The position numbers were made by a program, and so were the translations under genes. Below are positions 52,910 to 60,951 of a stretch of 64,000 bases of DNA, in pieces (position 1 is the first letter of the stretch; each line of letters starts with the position of its first letter). The stretch comes from Planctomycetota bacterium (lineage in GTDB: Bacteria > Planctomycetota > Planctomycetia > Planctomycetales > Planctomycetaceae), in NCBI GenBank assembly GCA_018242525.1, contig JAFEBS010000006.1, positions 1-64,000 of the forward strand, written 5' to 3'. The notes beneath the pieces were generated by a model, which made no database searches, had not been told where the DNA came from, and saw only the letters and a list, made by a program, of their open reading frames with translations.

Positions 52910-55900
52910 CTACGGCGGCGGGTCTGCGTCGAGTTCCTGGCGGGCCAGTCGGCTGGCCGTGGAATCGGGGGCGGCATCGGTTGCGGTCGTCTGGAACATC
53001 CGTCGGGCGGCATCCGGCTGTTTCAGACGGCGGAAGCGATGGCCGAACACGTAGGCGGAAGACGCGCGCATTTGAGGCGTCAACGAGGGGGCGAGTCCCG
53101 CCCATCCCAGGAAGTTCGTGGTTCCCTTCCAGGTCAGGGCGAACTGTGCAAGCTGGCCTTCGCTGATGCGACCGGCCGCGGTGCCTTCTGCCAACTGGTT
53201 CGCCAGATCCCAGATGAGTTCTTCCTGTTCGGAACTGGCGACGGAGCCGAAGGCATTCTCGCGAAGGACTTCATACAGGAGCAGCTCGAACGGAAGGCAG
53301 ACGAAATCCGTCAGCGATCCTTGTTGGAAGGCAATGCGCCGGGCGACGTCGCGGCCGCGCGGTGTTCGCCACATTTCGCGCATCAACGACGGGGGTGGAA
53401 CATAGACCGTCTTCAGCAACGAGGCACGCGAACTGCCGAGACTCGACAGGCCGCGTGCCATCAGAACATCAATCTCGCGATCGCTGACGGAATCCGAGAG
53501 TGATCCCAGGATCAAGGCTTGGATGACGGCGATGCCGCCAAAACCCGCCATGCTGTTATACTGGGTGTAACGAGGAGTCACGATTTGCGCATTCGAGATC
53601 GGGATCAGTTGCCACGCAGCGCGGGCTCCTTCGCTGTCGCCAGTTCGCTCGCGCAGGAAGCCCAGCATGAGCACGACGGACGACGAAATGTGGAATTCCC
53701 GCTGGTCCTCGGGCACCAGCCGCAAATAGTCCTGCAGATCACGTTCGGCTGTCTCCCAGCGTTCCAGGGCGGCGTTTAGCCGGGCTCGTTCCAACAGCAG
53801 ATCAAGGCACTCCGGGCGGGGTTCTGCCGACGACCGTGAATACAATCTCACATCCAGCGTCTCCAACCCGGTTTGCGGCTGTCCCAGCTCGCGCATCATC
53901 CAGCCGTACTCCGAGCAAATCGCGTTGATCGAGGTCGAGGCTTCCCCCGGGTCGACATGCAGGTCCCGTCGGGCGACGAGAAGAGCCTCGTCCGTCCGAC
54001 CTTCCCGTCGCAGCGCCCGTATCAGTTGCAGTTCGTTATCCAGGACCGTGGGCCGCGGTTCACCCAGGAACTTCATCACGGCAATCATCCGCTCCATGTG
54101 CCGCACGCGCGTCGGGTCATGCATCAGCAACCCCAGTCCCTTGCTGGTCTGGCTGTAGCTGCTGAGAATTGAGGACCGCAGATCGTCCGGCAGGTAGGCC
54201 GCCAGTTCCTCGAAGCGGAATCGCGAGGACAGGGTTTCAAACAGCGCATCCGCCTCGGTCAGACGATCTTCCTGCAGGTAAAGCGACCACAAGTGGCAGG
54301 CGGCGGCCAGCGGCCAGCGCGAACCCTGCTCGGTTGTCAGTCGCTCGAACAGGGACATTGCTTCCGTGGATTGTCCCAGCGCGACCAATGTCATCGATTC
54401 CTTGAAACGAGCTTCCTGATTGACCGAGGCCTCACTGGCTGTGAGTGCATCCTGCCGGTATTCGGCCAGCGCTTCGACGTATTCTCCCTTCGAATACAAC
54501 TCGTCTCCGCGCTCCAGTGGACGGCTGGCGCTGGGCAACAGTTGGCGAAGCACTTCCAGACGTTCCAGCCTGGCCGATTCCGGCCATTCGATGGCAAAGA
54601 CCCCGTCGCTGGCATCGTTCAAAGGGAACAGGTCTTCGAAACTGAGCGGTGGCAGTTGCGCAACCTGCGCGGTGACCCGTTCCCCTTCGCGCCCCATCGT
54701 CAGCGTGAGCGATTCCGTGGGCAGACTGGCCGCATCGATGGTTTGCTTTCGCAAGGGAACACCGTTCCGAAGTACCTGGATCGTTACGGTCCCGTGCTCG
54801 CTGGCAGCGGTCGCAAAGCTGACGCCGCTGGCCGGTGCAGTTGACTGTTCGGCCGCGGATTGCCGCTGTGCGACCGTCAATCGAAGCAGATAGCCGCCGG
54901 CTCGATTGGAATTGAGGACGATGCCCAGTCGATCCGCCTGCCGCCACGAAGGCGAAAACACGGCGTGCAACTGAACATTGCCCCGGCAGGGAACCAGCGT
55001 GTTGACGCGCAGGTCGGCGGGAACGGGCTTCGACCGGGTATTCCCTGTGACATCGGGCGGACGAGGAACTGGACCGCGGGCCAGGTCAGAGCCTTCGATT
55101 GCAACTGTGCCCGGAACAAACACGGTCGCCAGGTCCGAGAAGGGAGCCTTCAACTCGAGCTCGCTGTTCCAGCGACGCAGTCGTTCCGTCAACTCGCGCC
55201 GCAAGCTGGTGGCGAGTTCCGTGGCGCGCGGCTCGATGTGTGTCAGAAACGCCTCCAGCCGGACAACTTCGTCTACGGTCAGCCGACCGCGTCGAAGTGT
55301 CCCTTTCACGGACTCATCGACGGACTGCCACAGGCGGTCCCGGGCGCGACTGGCTGCCTGTGGTGCCAGTTGCTGCAACCCGGCGAGCTGGCTTTCCAGC
55401 TGGTTGAACTGTTCCGGAGTCCATTCCGTATCCTTCAGCAACGCGTCGAATTCCTGGACGGCCCTGTTGACCTGGCGCGTCCGGCTGGCGCTTTGCGCCA
55501 GGTAGGCGGCGCAGAGAATGGCCGTGACGGCGATGGTGGCCGCCGCGATGGTCGACCAGCGGCGACGTGTCTTGCGCCACAACCGAACCACCATCGGTTC
55601 CTGTCGGGCGAGGATCGCTTCACCGGCACAAAAGCGTTCGAGATCCTCTGCCAGGGCGAGTGCGGTTGCGTATCGCCGGGCCGGTTCTTTGGCCATCGCC
55701 TTCAGGCAGATCGTTTCCAGATCGCGGTGAATGTGCGGCACCAGTTTACGCGGCTCGACAGGTTCGTCCGTCTGGACCTGGCGCAGGACTTCACCCACAC
55801 TGCCGCGAAACGGTTGCTGACCCGTCAGCAGTTCGTACAGGACGACGCCCAGCGAGTACACGTCGGACAATGGGCCGATCTCCGTCATTCGGCCGGCTGC

Positions 55901-56788
55901 CTGTTCGGGAGCCATGTAGCTGGGCGTCCCCATCACCTGGCCGGTATGTGTCAGGTCACTGCTGTGGTCGGCCAGCTCTTTCGCGAGTCCGAAGTCCATC
56001 AAAACGGGCCGCAACGTGGTCGCCTCAATCATCACGTTCGCCGGCTTGATGTCGCGGTGGATGACACCGTGAGCGTGTGCATGATCGACGGCACGAGCCA
56101 CCAGGGCCACGATCTCCGCAGCCTTTCGCGCCGTCGGCGGCTGTTGCTTCGCCCAGTCTCGTAACGAGTTCCCGCGGACGTAGCTGAACGCGAGATACGG
56201 TTTGTCGCCCACTTCGCCGACATCGTGGATTGGACAAATGTTGGGATGACTGAGCATCGCCGCCGACCGGGCCTCGCGCAGAAAGCGAATGCGGGCGGAC
56301 GGATCGTCCAGGTAATGGGCGAGTGGCATTTTGATGGCGACTTCACGATTGAGCACCGTATGCCGCGCCTTGAGCACGACCCCCATGCCGCCGCGACCAA
56401 TTTCTCCCGCGATCGTGTAACCGGGAATCTCAGGCAGCGCTCCCGTCGACGGCGGCCGGGCCTGCCGAGTCGATGTCTTTGCTCCTTCCGAGCGATCGGG
56501 TTCACTCCCGCCATCTGCAAATGTCTTTGTCTCTTCCAGCGCCGCGGCGGATGACAATGGTCGCAAACCGGCGGATGAATCGATGGGGTCAGCGACGTTC
56601 ATCGCCGGGTCGGGCTGGTCGGCACCTGCCATCCGCGAAGCGACCATCACCGGCTGGGACTGTTCGCGAAGGTGTGACGCGCAAGTGGTGCAGGACTGCA
56701 AATGAGCTTCGATGGCCTGGATGTCTTCGACAGGGAGCATCCCCTCAAAGTAGGCGGACAGTCGTTGCGGCGACGGACACTCGACCAT
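52910..56788 (-). CDS. Zinc-finger Ser/Thr protein kinase with long TPR-like C-terminus
   Basis: 1292 residues. The N-terminal zinc finger (about 1-45) has an HC2-type H29-x3-C33-x2-C36 arrangement, as in anti-sigma factors. The kinase domain (121-385) has GRGGMGVV, K153, HRDIKPANVM (D246) and DFG (265-267), so it should be active. A membrane helix follows at 412-432, then a long periplasmic part of beta-like segments (about 540-770) and TPR-like helices (about 780-1290, with LERGDELYSKGEYVEALAEY and a tail of DAARRMFQTTAT). A signal would be read outside and passed to the cytoplasmic kinase. Targets are unknown. Monocistronic. Confidence 0.88.
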   Translation of the reverse strand: MVECPSPQRLSAYFEGMLPVEDIQAIEAHLQSCTTCASHLREQSQPVMVASRMAGADQPDPAMNVADPIDSSAGLRPLSSAAALEETKTFADGGSEPDRSEGAKTSTRQARPPSTGALPEIPGYTIAGEIGRGGMGVVLKARHTVLNREVAIKMPLAHYLDDPSARIRFLREARSAAMLSHPNICPIHDVGEVGDKPYLAFSYVRGNSLRDWAKQQPPTARKAAEIVALVARAVDHAHAHGVIHRDIKPANVMIEATTLRPVLMDFGLAKELADHSSDLTHTGQVMGTPSYMAPEQAAGRMTEIGPLSDVYSLGVVLYELLTGQQPFRGSVGEVLRQVQTDEPVEPRKLVPHIHRDLETICLKAMAKEPARRYATALALAEDLERFCAGEAILARQEPMVVRLWRKTRRRWSTIAAATIAVTAILCAAYLAQSASRTRQVNRAVQEFDALLKDTEWTPEQFNQLESQLAGLQQLAPQAASRARDRLWQSVDESVKGTLRRGRLTVDEVVRLEAFLTHIEPRATELATSLRRELTERLRRWNSELELKAPFSDLATVFVPGTVAIEGSDLARGPVPRPPDVTGNTRSKPVPADLRVNTLVPCRGNVQLHAVFSPSWRQADRLGIVLNSNRAGGYLLRLTVAQRQSAAEQSTAPASGVSFATAASEHGTVTIQVLRNGVPLRKQTIDAASLPTESLTLTMGREGERVTAQVAQLPPLSFEDLFPLNDASDGVFAIEWPESARLERLEVLRQLLPSASRPLERGDELYSKGEYVEALAEYRQDALTASEASVNQEARFKESMTLVALGQSTEAMSLFERLTTEQGSRWPLAAACHLWSLYLQEDRLTEADALFETLSSRFRFEELAAYLPDDLRSSILSSYSQTSKGLGLLMHDPTRVRHMERMIAVMKFLGEPRPTVLDNELQLIRALRREGRTDEALLVARRDLHVDPGEASTSINAICSEYGWMMRELGQPQTGLETLDVRLYSRSSAEPRPECLDLLLERARLNAALERWETAERDLQDYLRLVPEDQREFHISSSVVLMLGFLRERTGDSEGARAAWQLIPISNAQIVTPRYTQYNSMAGFGGIAVIQALILGSLSDSVSDREIDVLMARGLSSLGSSRASLLKTVYVPPPSLMREMWRTPRGRDVARRIAFQQGSLTDFVCLPFELLLYEVLRENAFGSVASSEQEELIWDLANQLAEGTAAGRISEGQLAQFALTWKGTTNFLGWAGLAPSLTPQMRASSAYVFGHRFRRLKQPDAARRMFQTTATDAAPDSTASRLARQELDADPPP

Positions 56789-56928
56789 GATGCGGCTCCG
56801 AGCGAAGACGTGTGCTCAGAGTTTAACAGTTGTGGCGAAGCACAGCCAACAGTGCGCCGATATCAGCCGCATCTGGCGACGATCAATCCATTCGATTGTC
56901 GCCTTCGGAGGTGGCCCGCGTCGCGAGG

Positions 56929-57057
56929 CTACTTCATCAACTTTACTTCTCCCAGGTCCCGTTTTCTCCGGGTTTCAGCCTGATCTCTTTCTTCCGAGAT
57001 CGGGTTCTGAATCTGTTTCGCCAGTCCACTGGCTTTGATCTTGGACTTCGGCTCCAT
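56929..57057 (-). CDS. Possible 42-residue highly charged peptide
   Basis: MEPKSKIKASGLAKQIQNPI continues to EVKLMK, 42 residues with a high Lys/Arg/Glu content and no hydrophobic segment. AGGA sits only a few bases before the ATG at 57057, and the region lies between the kinase and a repeat. It could be a small gene or the tail of a lost gene. The rest of 56789-57060 shows no feature. Confidence 0.25.
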   Translation of the reverse strand: MEPKSKIKASGLAKQIQNPISEERDQAETRRKRDLGEVKLMK

Positions 57058-57060
57058 GAT

Positions 57061-57163
57061 CCTGCTTTGCCCACCCAATGCGGTCAGACCTCGGCCACAG
57101 GTATCTGATATGAGTTGCAACCACATCGGGAGGGGGCAGCCCCCATTTGGTGGGCCAAGCAGG
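57061..57163. repeat. Palindromic repeat, best copy of the 14701 family
   Basis: Ends CCTGCTTTGCCCACCCAATG (57061-57080) and CATTTGGTGGGCCAAGCAGG (57144-57163) form near-perfect arms. Between them are CGGTCAGACC, GCCACAGGTATCTGATATGA and GGGAGGGGGCAGCCCCC, itself a local hairpin. It ends two bases before the stop codon of the permease at 57165. Confidence 0.8.
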
Positions 57164-57164
57164 A

Positions 57165-58418
57165 CTATCCCCTCACCTTCCGCTGACGCAACTGATCGAC
57201 GCTCACGGCGACGATGATGATGATTCCCAGGATCATGTCTTGAATCGGATTCGTCAGTCCCAGTGCCGTGCAACCGCTGGTGATGACCGACATGATCAAT
57301 GCTCCGGTCAGGGTTCCGAGGACCGTTCCGCGGCCGCCATTCAAACTGCCGCCGCCAATGACCACCGAGGCGATCACTTTTAATTCCAACCCCGCACCCG
57401 ATGTTGGGTTGCCCACGGTCAATCGTGAAAACTGGTACAGGCCGGCGATTCCGACGAACAGACCGCTGAGTGTGTAAATGGCGATCTTGTTCCACGGGAC
57501 ATTGATCCCGCACAACCGGGCGGTCGCCTCGTTCGATCCCAGGGCGAAGACGTAGCGGCCAAACACCGTGTAATGCAGAACGGCGGCCAGCATTCCCGCC
57601 AGGACGAGTGCCAACCAGATCCCGATCGGCATCCCCAGCCACAGCGCCTGAGGCCGGACGCTGAGCAGGTCTCCGAACCAGTAGGGAACCTGAGCGCCAG
57701 AATCTGGACGGACCGTTGTTTCCGACGCGATGATCTTGGCAAGGCCCAGGTACAACTGCATTGTTCCCAGTGTCACAATAAACGGAACCAGTCGCAGCGT
57801 GCTGATCAACACACCATTGACCAGACCGCACATGGCTCCGCAGGCGATGGTGATCAAAACGACCACGAATGACGTCCAGATTGCCGCTCGACGATAGGGC
57901 CCCGATAACTTTTCGATGTCAGCGGTCAATTGGGTCTGTCGTTCATAGAGCGTTTTGATTTCAGCAGCGTTTTCGGCACTCGGTTTCTGAACCGCTTCGG
58001 TCACTTCTTCGATCCTCTTGCTCACACGTTCCAGTTCAGACCGGGCCGCTGTCAGTGGTGTCATGACGACGCTGAGAGGTGGTTGACCCACGATCCGCGT
58101 AGCGACATCTTCTTTCAGGCACCAGGCCATGACGGTCGCACACAGGGCGATCGACATGCCGACGGACAGGTCAATCCCGCCGGCGATCACGATCATCGTC
58201 ATTCCCAGTGCGGCAACGGCGACGGTTGCCGTCTGGGCCGCGACCGTCCGCAGACTGCGTGCCGAGGCAAATGTGGCTCTGTCTCCGTTTCTCATCTGGT
58301 CCGCGCCGCAGAACAGCAGCGTGACGAAAACCAGTGCCAGAAACGGACGCAGCATCTCCAATGCCCCGCGCAGTTGCGCCGGCGAATTCATGGGAGTGAC
58401 AGGATTGTGGTCGGTCAT
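57165..58418 (-). CDS. RbsC-type ABC transporter permease with coiled-coil insertion
   Basis: 417 residues, branched-chain/ribose type permease (BPD_transp_2). The membrane segments include the conserved [20 protein letters not shown] (77-96), later [20 protein letters not shown] and [20 protein letters not shown]. Between the second and third spans there is an extra soluble segment (about 103-178), highly charged and helical ([20 protein letters not shown]...[20 protein letters not shown]), predicted as a coiled coil. It is absent from E. coli RbsC. No ATPase or binding-protein gene is beside it. It would import a sugar or similar solute with partners encoded elsewhere. Confidence 0.82.
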   Translation of the reverse strand: MTDHNPVTPMNSPAQLRGALEMLRPFLALVFVTLLFCGADQMRNGDRATFASARSLRTVAAQTATVAVAALGMTMIVIAGGIDLSVGMSIALCATVMAWCLKEDVATRIVGQPPLSVVMTPLTAARSELERVSKRIEEVTEAVQKPSAENAAEIKTLYERQTQLTADIEKLSGPYRRAAIWTSFVVVLITIACGAMCGLVNGVLISTLRLVPFIVTLGTMQLYLGLAKIIASETTVRPDSGAQVPYWFGDLLSVRPQALWLGMPIGIWLALVLAGMLAAVLHYTVFGRYVFALGSNEATARLCGINVPWNKIAIYTLSGLFVGIAGLYQFSRLTVGNPTSGAGLELKVIASVVIGGGSLNGGRGTVLGTLTGALIMSVITSGCTALGLTNPIQDMILGIIIIVAVSVDQLRQRKVRG

Positions 58419-58514
58419 AGGTCTGAAATCAGTGTCGTCGAGAATCCGGTAAGAAGGTGCTCAGGAAAAGTAACCGTTTTGGAGAGTTCGCACCACTCGA
58501 CACCACGGTTCCAC

Positions 58515-58657
58515 CAGGGCGATCGCCTTTTTCAAATTGGGAATCGGGTGCCACGGTCTTGGAGTCCGCGACAAGGCCGTGCTGATTGAGCACTCGCACG
58601 GCCTTATTGAAGACAGTCAGACCGTGGCACCCCAAGTTGAAAAAGGCGATGGCCCTG
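58515..58657. repeat. Long palindromic repeat, best copy
   Basis: About 143 bases with ends CAGGGCGATCGCCTTTTTCA and GAAAAAGGCGATGGCCCTG. Nested inside are GGTGCCACGGTC...GACCGTGGCACC and AAGGCCGTGC...GCACGGCCTT, almost perfectly complementary, so the transcript would form one long hairpin. It is in the 58419-58819 gap. Translating the downstream gene from 58586 would include it, which I reject. Confidence 0.85.
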
Positions 58658-58819
58658 ACCGTTCCACGGGGTCCCTTTGGTCGGAGATTGGACTTCGTGC
58701 TGCGATTGGCCGGAAAACTGGAGAAGTATCCCCCGTTCCCCGTTGCGAAACGTGCCAACTTTCGGCAAAGTCCAGATCAAACCACGCCCCCCAATTCGAT
58801 CACCCGTGAGCGTAACAGC

Positions 58820-60037
58820 ATGGCCCCACACAACCCGCCCGAGTCCCCCGTCTCTGAAGCCACACTGGCCGCGCGCGGCGGCTGGACTGAAGAATTCACC
58901 ACTCGAACCAGTTCTCCACCAGTCTTCCTGACGACCGCCTTCGACATTGAATCGCTGGAACAACTGGATGCCGTCACCAGTGGCCGCGAAAAAGGCTACA
59001 TCTATACACGGGATGGAAATCCCAATCACGAAGCGTTCGCCAGCGACGTCGCGCGGCTGGAAGGTGCCGAAGCCGGGGTCGTGACCGCCTCGGGAATGGG
59101 GGCCCTGACGGCGGTCCTGATGGCGACGGTTCAATCGGGTGACCATGTCCTGGCGGCACGCGTGCTCTATGGCCGGACTGGACAACTGCTGAATCACCTG
59201 GTGGCGTCGTTCGGGTTGAAGGTCACGTACTTCGATGTCGCCGACGTCGCGTCCGTGGGACAACTCGTCACACCGCAGACGAAACTGTGCATCGTCGAAT
59301 CGATTTCCAATCCGCTGCTGGAAGTGGCGGATCTGCCGGGAATTGTCGCGGCGCTGGGCGGTGTTCCCCTGCTGGTCGACAGTACGTTTGGAACCCCCAG
59401 CTTGATCCGGCCCATTTCACTCGGTGCCACTCTGGTCTGGCACAGTGTCTCCAAATATCTGAATGGACACGGCGATGTGATGGCGGGGGTCGTGGTCGGG
59501 CCGTATGGCTTGATCCGAAAGATTCGTGCCATGTCGAGTTTGTACGGGGTGAATGCGAACCCGTTCGAAAGCTGGCTGGCCTCGCGCGGTCTGCGTACGC
59601 TCCCCTTGCGGATGGAGCGGGTGTCTCAGACCGCCTTGACCGTGGCACGGTTCTTGAAGTCGCAGCCCCAGGTGACACGGGTGTTCTATCCGGGACTGGA
59701 AGACCATCCGGATCATGCACTGGCGTTGCGATTGCTGCCGCGGGGTTGCGGGGGCATGTTGTCGTTTGATCTGTCGGGAGGCCGCGCCGCGGTCGATTCG
59801 CTGTTCCGTGCGTTGGCTCATGTGATTCCGTTTTCCCCAACCCTGGCCGACGCACGAACAACGGTCTCCTACCCCGCGGGGACATCCCACAAATTCATGA
59901 CGGCGGCCGAACGGGCGGAATACGGCATCGGCGACGGCCTGGTCCGTTTGTCCATCGGACTGGAAGACCCCGCAGACCTGCAATCGGACCTGATGCGGGG
60001 TCTTGGTGCGATCGATGGACACTCTCGCGCCGGCTGA
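58820..60037 (+). CDS. PLP-dependent trans-sulfuration enzyme (cystathionine gamma-synthase/lyase family)
   Basis: 405 residues from the ATG at 58820. PLP is bound by K212 in HSVSKYLNGHGDVMAG. The Y62-T-R64 pair, SGMGALTAVLMATVQSGDHV, and the S-T-F-G/D187 region (VPLLVDSTFGTPSLIRPISL) are typical. It could be cystathionine gamma-synthase, beta/gamma-lyase or methionine gamma-lyase, which sequence alone does not separate. It interconverts cysteine, homocysteine and methionine precursors in the cytoplasm. The substrate-specific residues were not resolved. Monocistronic. Confidence 0.87.
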   Translation: MAPHNPPESPVSEATLAARGGWTEEFTTRTSSPPVFLTTAFDIESLEQLDAVTSGREKGYIYTRDGNPNHEAFASDVARLEGAEAGVVTASGMGALTAVLMATVQSGDHVLAARVLYGRTGQLLNHLVASFGLKVTYFDVADVASVGQLVTPQTKLCIVESISNPLLEVADLPGIVAALGGVPLLVDSTFGTPSLIRPISLGATLVWHSVSKYLNGHGDVMAGVVVGPYGLIRKIRAMSSLYGVNANPFESWLASRGLRTLPLRMERVSQTALTVARFLKSQPQVTRVFYPGLEDHPDHALALRLLPRGCGGMLSFDLSGGRAAVDSLFRALAHVIPFSPTLADARTTVSYPAGTSHKFMTAAERAEYGIGDGLVRLSIGLEDPADLQSDLMRGLGAIDGHSRAG

Positions 60038-60095
60038 TGGGCGGCACGCCGGGTTCGTCATTCCCGCAAGGCGGGAATCCCGCGCTCATTCGTAG

Positions 60096-60115
60096 CCGAT
60101 CTCGTGAGAGATCGG
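60096..60115. repeat. GTGA-loop hairpin repeat
   Basis: CCGATCTC-GTGA-GAGATCGG, with GTAG in front. The third copy of the family at 30229 and 47581. It is 58 bases after the trans-sulfuration gene. Confidence 0.7.
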
Positions 60116-60155
60116 ACATCGAGTGACAAACCTCTGAATTCTCACGCATTCTGCC

Positions 60156-60728
60156 ACAAAAGATTGTTACCCGCGTTGAGTGCCACCCTACTCGGGTAAC
60201 GATTTTCGGGCCAGGTTTACGACAGAATCAAACTAGCAAGAGTTTGGGAGAAAGACGTCTTTTACTCCGCAGGAGTTTCGCCTTAGAGCCCAGGGTTGCC
60301 GCACCTGGCGGCTACCCTGGGTCGCGCGAAGTCCTTCAACTGTACCCTGAAAGGGTTCCGTCAACATGTGAATGAGATCGTCAACGCCGCCGACGATGAT
60401 TGGTGGACAATTCAAGCGTTTCGATGTTCCTCCCAGTCGCGCATGCAACTCATCGCGGAAGACATGGTCTTTGAGAAATGGAATTCGATCTTCGTGGAAA
60501 ACACGATCTGGACGAGGACATTGTGAGAGACTGTGACATGGGTATTGGCTCCTGGAGGCAGAACCCTTTCAGGGTAGAAATAATGATGCGTTCAGACCCC
60601 AGGGTAGCCGCGGGCGCGGCAACCCTGGGCTATAAGACGAAACTCCGTTGGAGTAACGGATATGACGACTGCGTCTTACCCCTTGGGAACTTCGTGACAA
60701 AAGATCGTGACCCGCGTTGAGTGCCACC
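60156..60728. repeat. Repeat-rich insert flanked by 32-bp direct repeats
   Basis: A 32-base sequence starting ACAAAAGATTGTTACCCGCG (60156-60187) recurs with two changes at 60697-60728. Between the two copies lie the repeat copy 60254-60420 and an inverted, shortened one at 60561-60662 (CAGACCCCAGGGTAGCC, then GGCAACCCTGGG). The whole of 60038-60951 has no gene. The flanking copies may be an old duplication at an insertion or recombination site. Confidence 0.65.
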
Positions 60729-60951
60729 GCTTGGCCGCTTTGGAAGAAGCAGTGCCCTATTCCATGGGGCGATCCTCGGTGATTCGTCGGGGTCGGGGAT
60801 GTCGGGCGGAGGAAAGAGTCGAGCCAGGCATTGCCGCATGAGTACGAGCACACCCATCGTGATGGCCAGTTTCGAAGCGAACGTTGTGATGCACGGCGTG
60901 GACCAGTAAACTCCCACCAGACCTTCTTCACTTCTATCTCGGAGCTTTCTC

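Noticed and set aside
54860..56164. A 434-codon plus-strand frame across the kinase gene
   Set aside because: Antisense of the kinase domain, whose HRD and DFG motifs are unambiguous.
58586..58819. N-terminal extension of the trans-sulfuration enzyme
   Set aside because: It translates the palindromic repeat at 58515. Family homology begins only after 58820.
58419..58819. SAM riboswitch upstream of the trans-sulfuration gene
   Set aside because: The spacer is occupied by the palindromic repeat, and I could not find the conserved SAM aptamer core.
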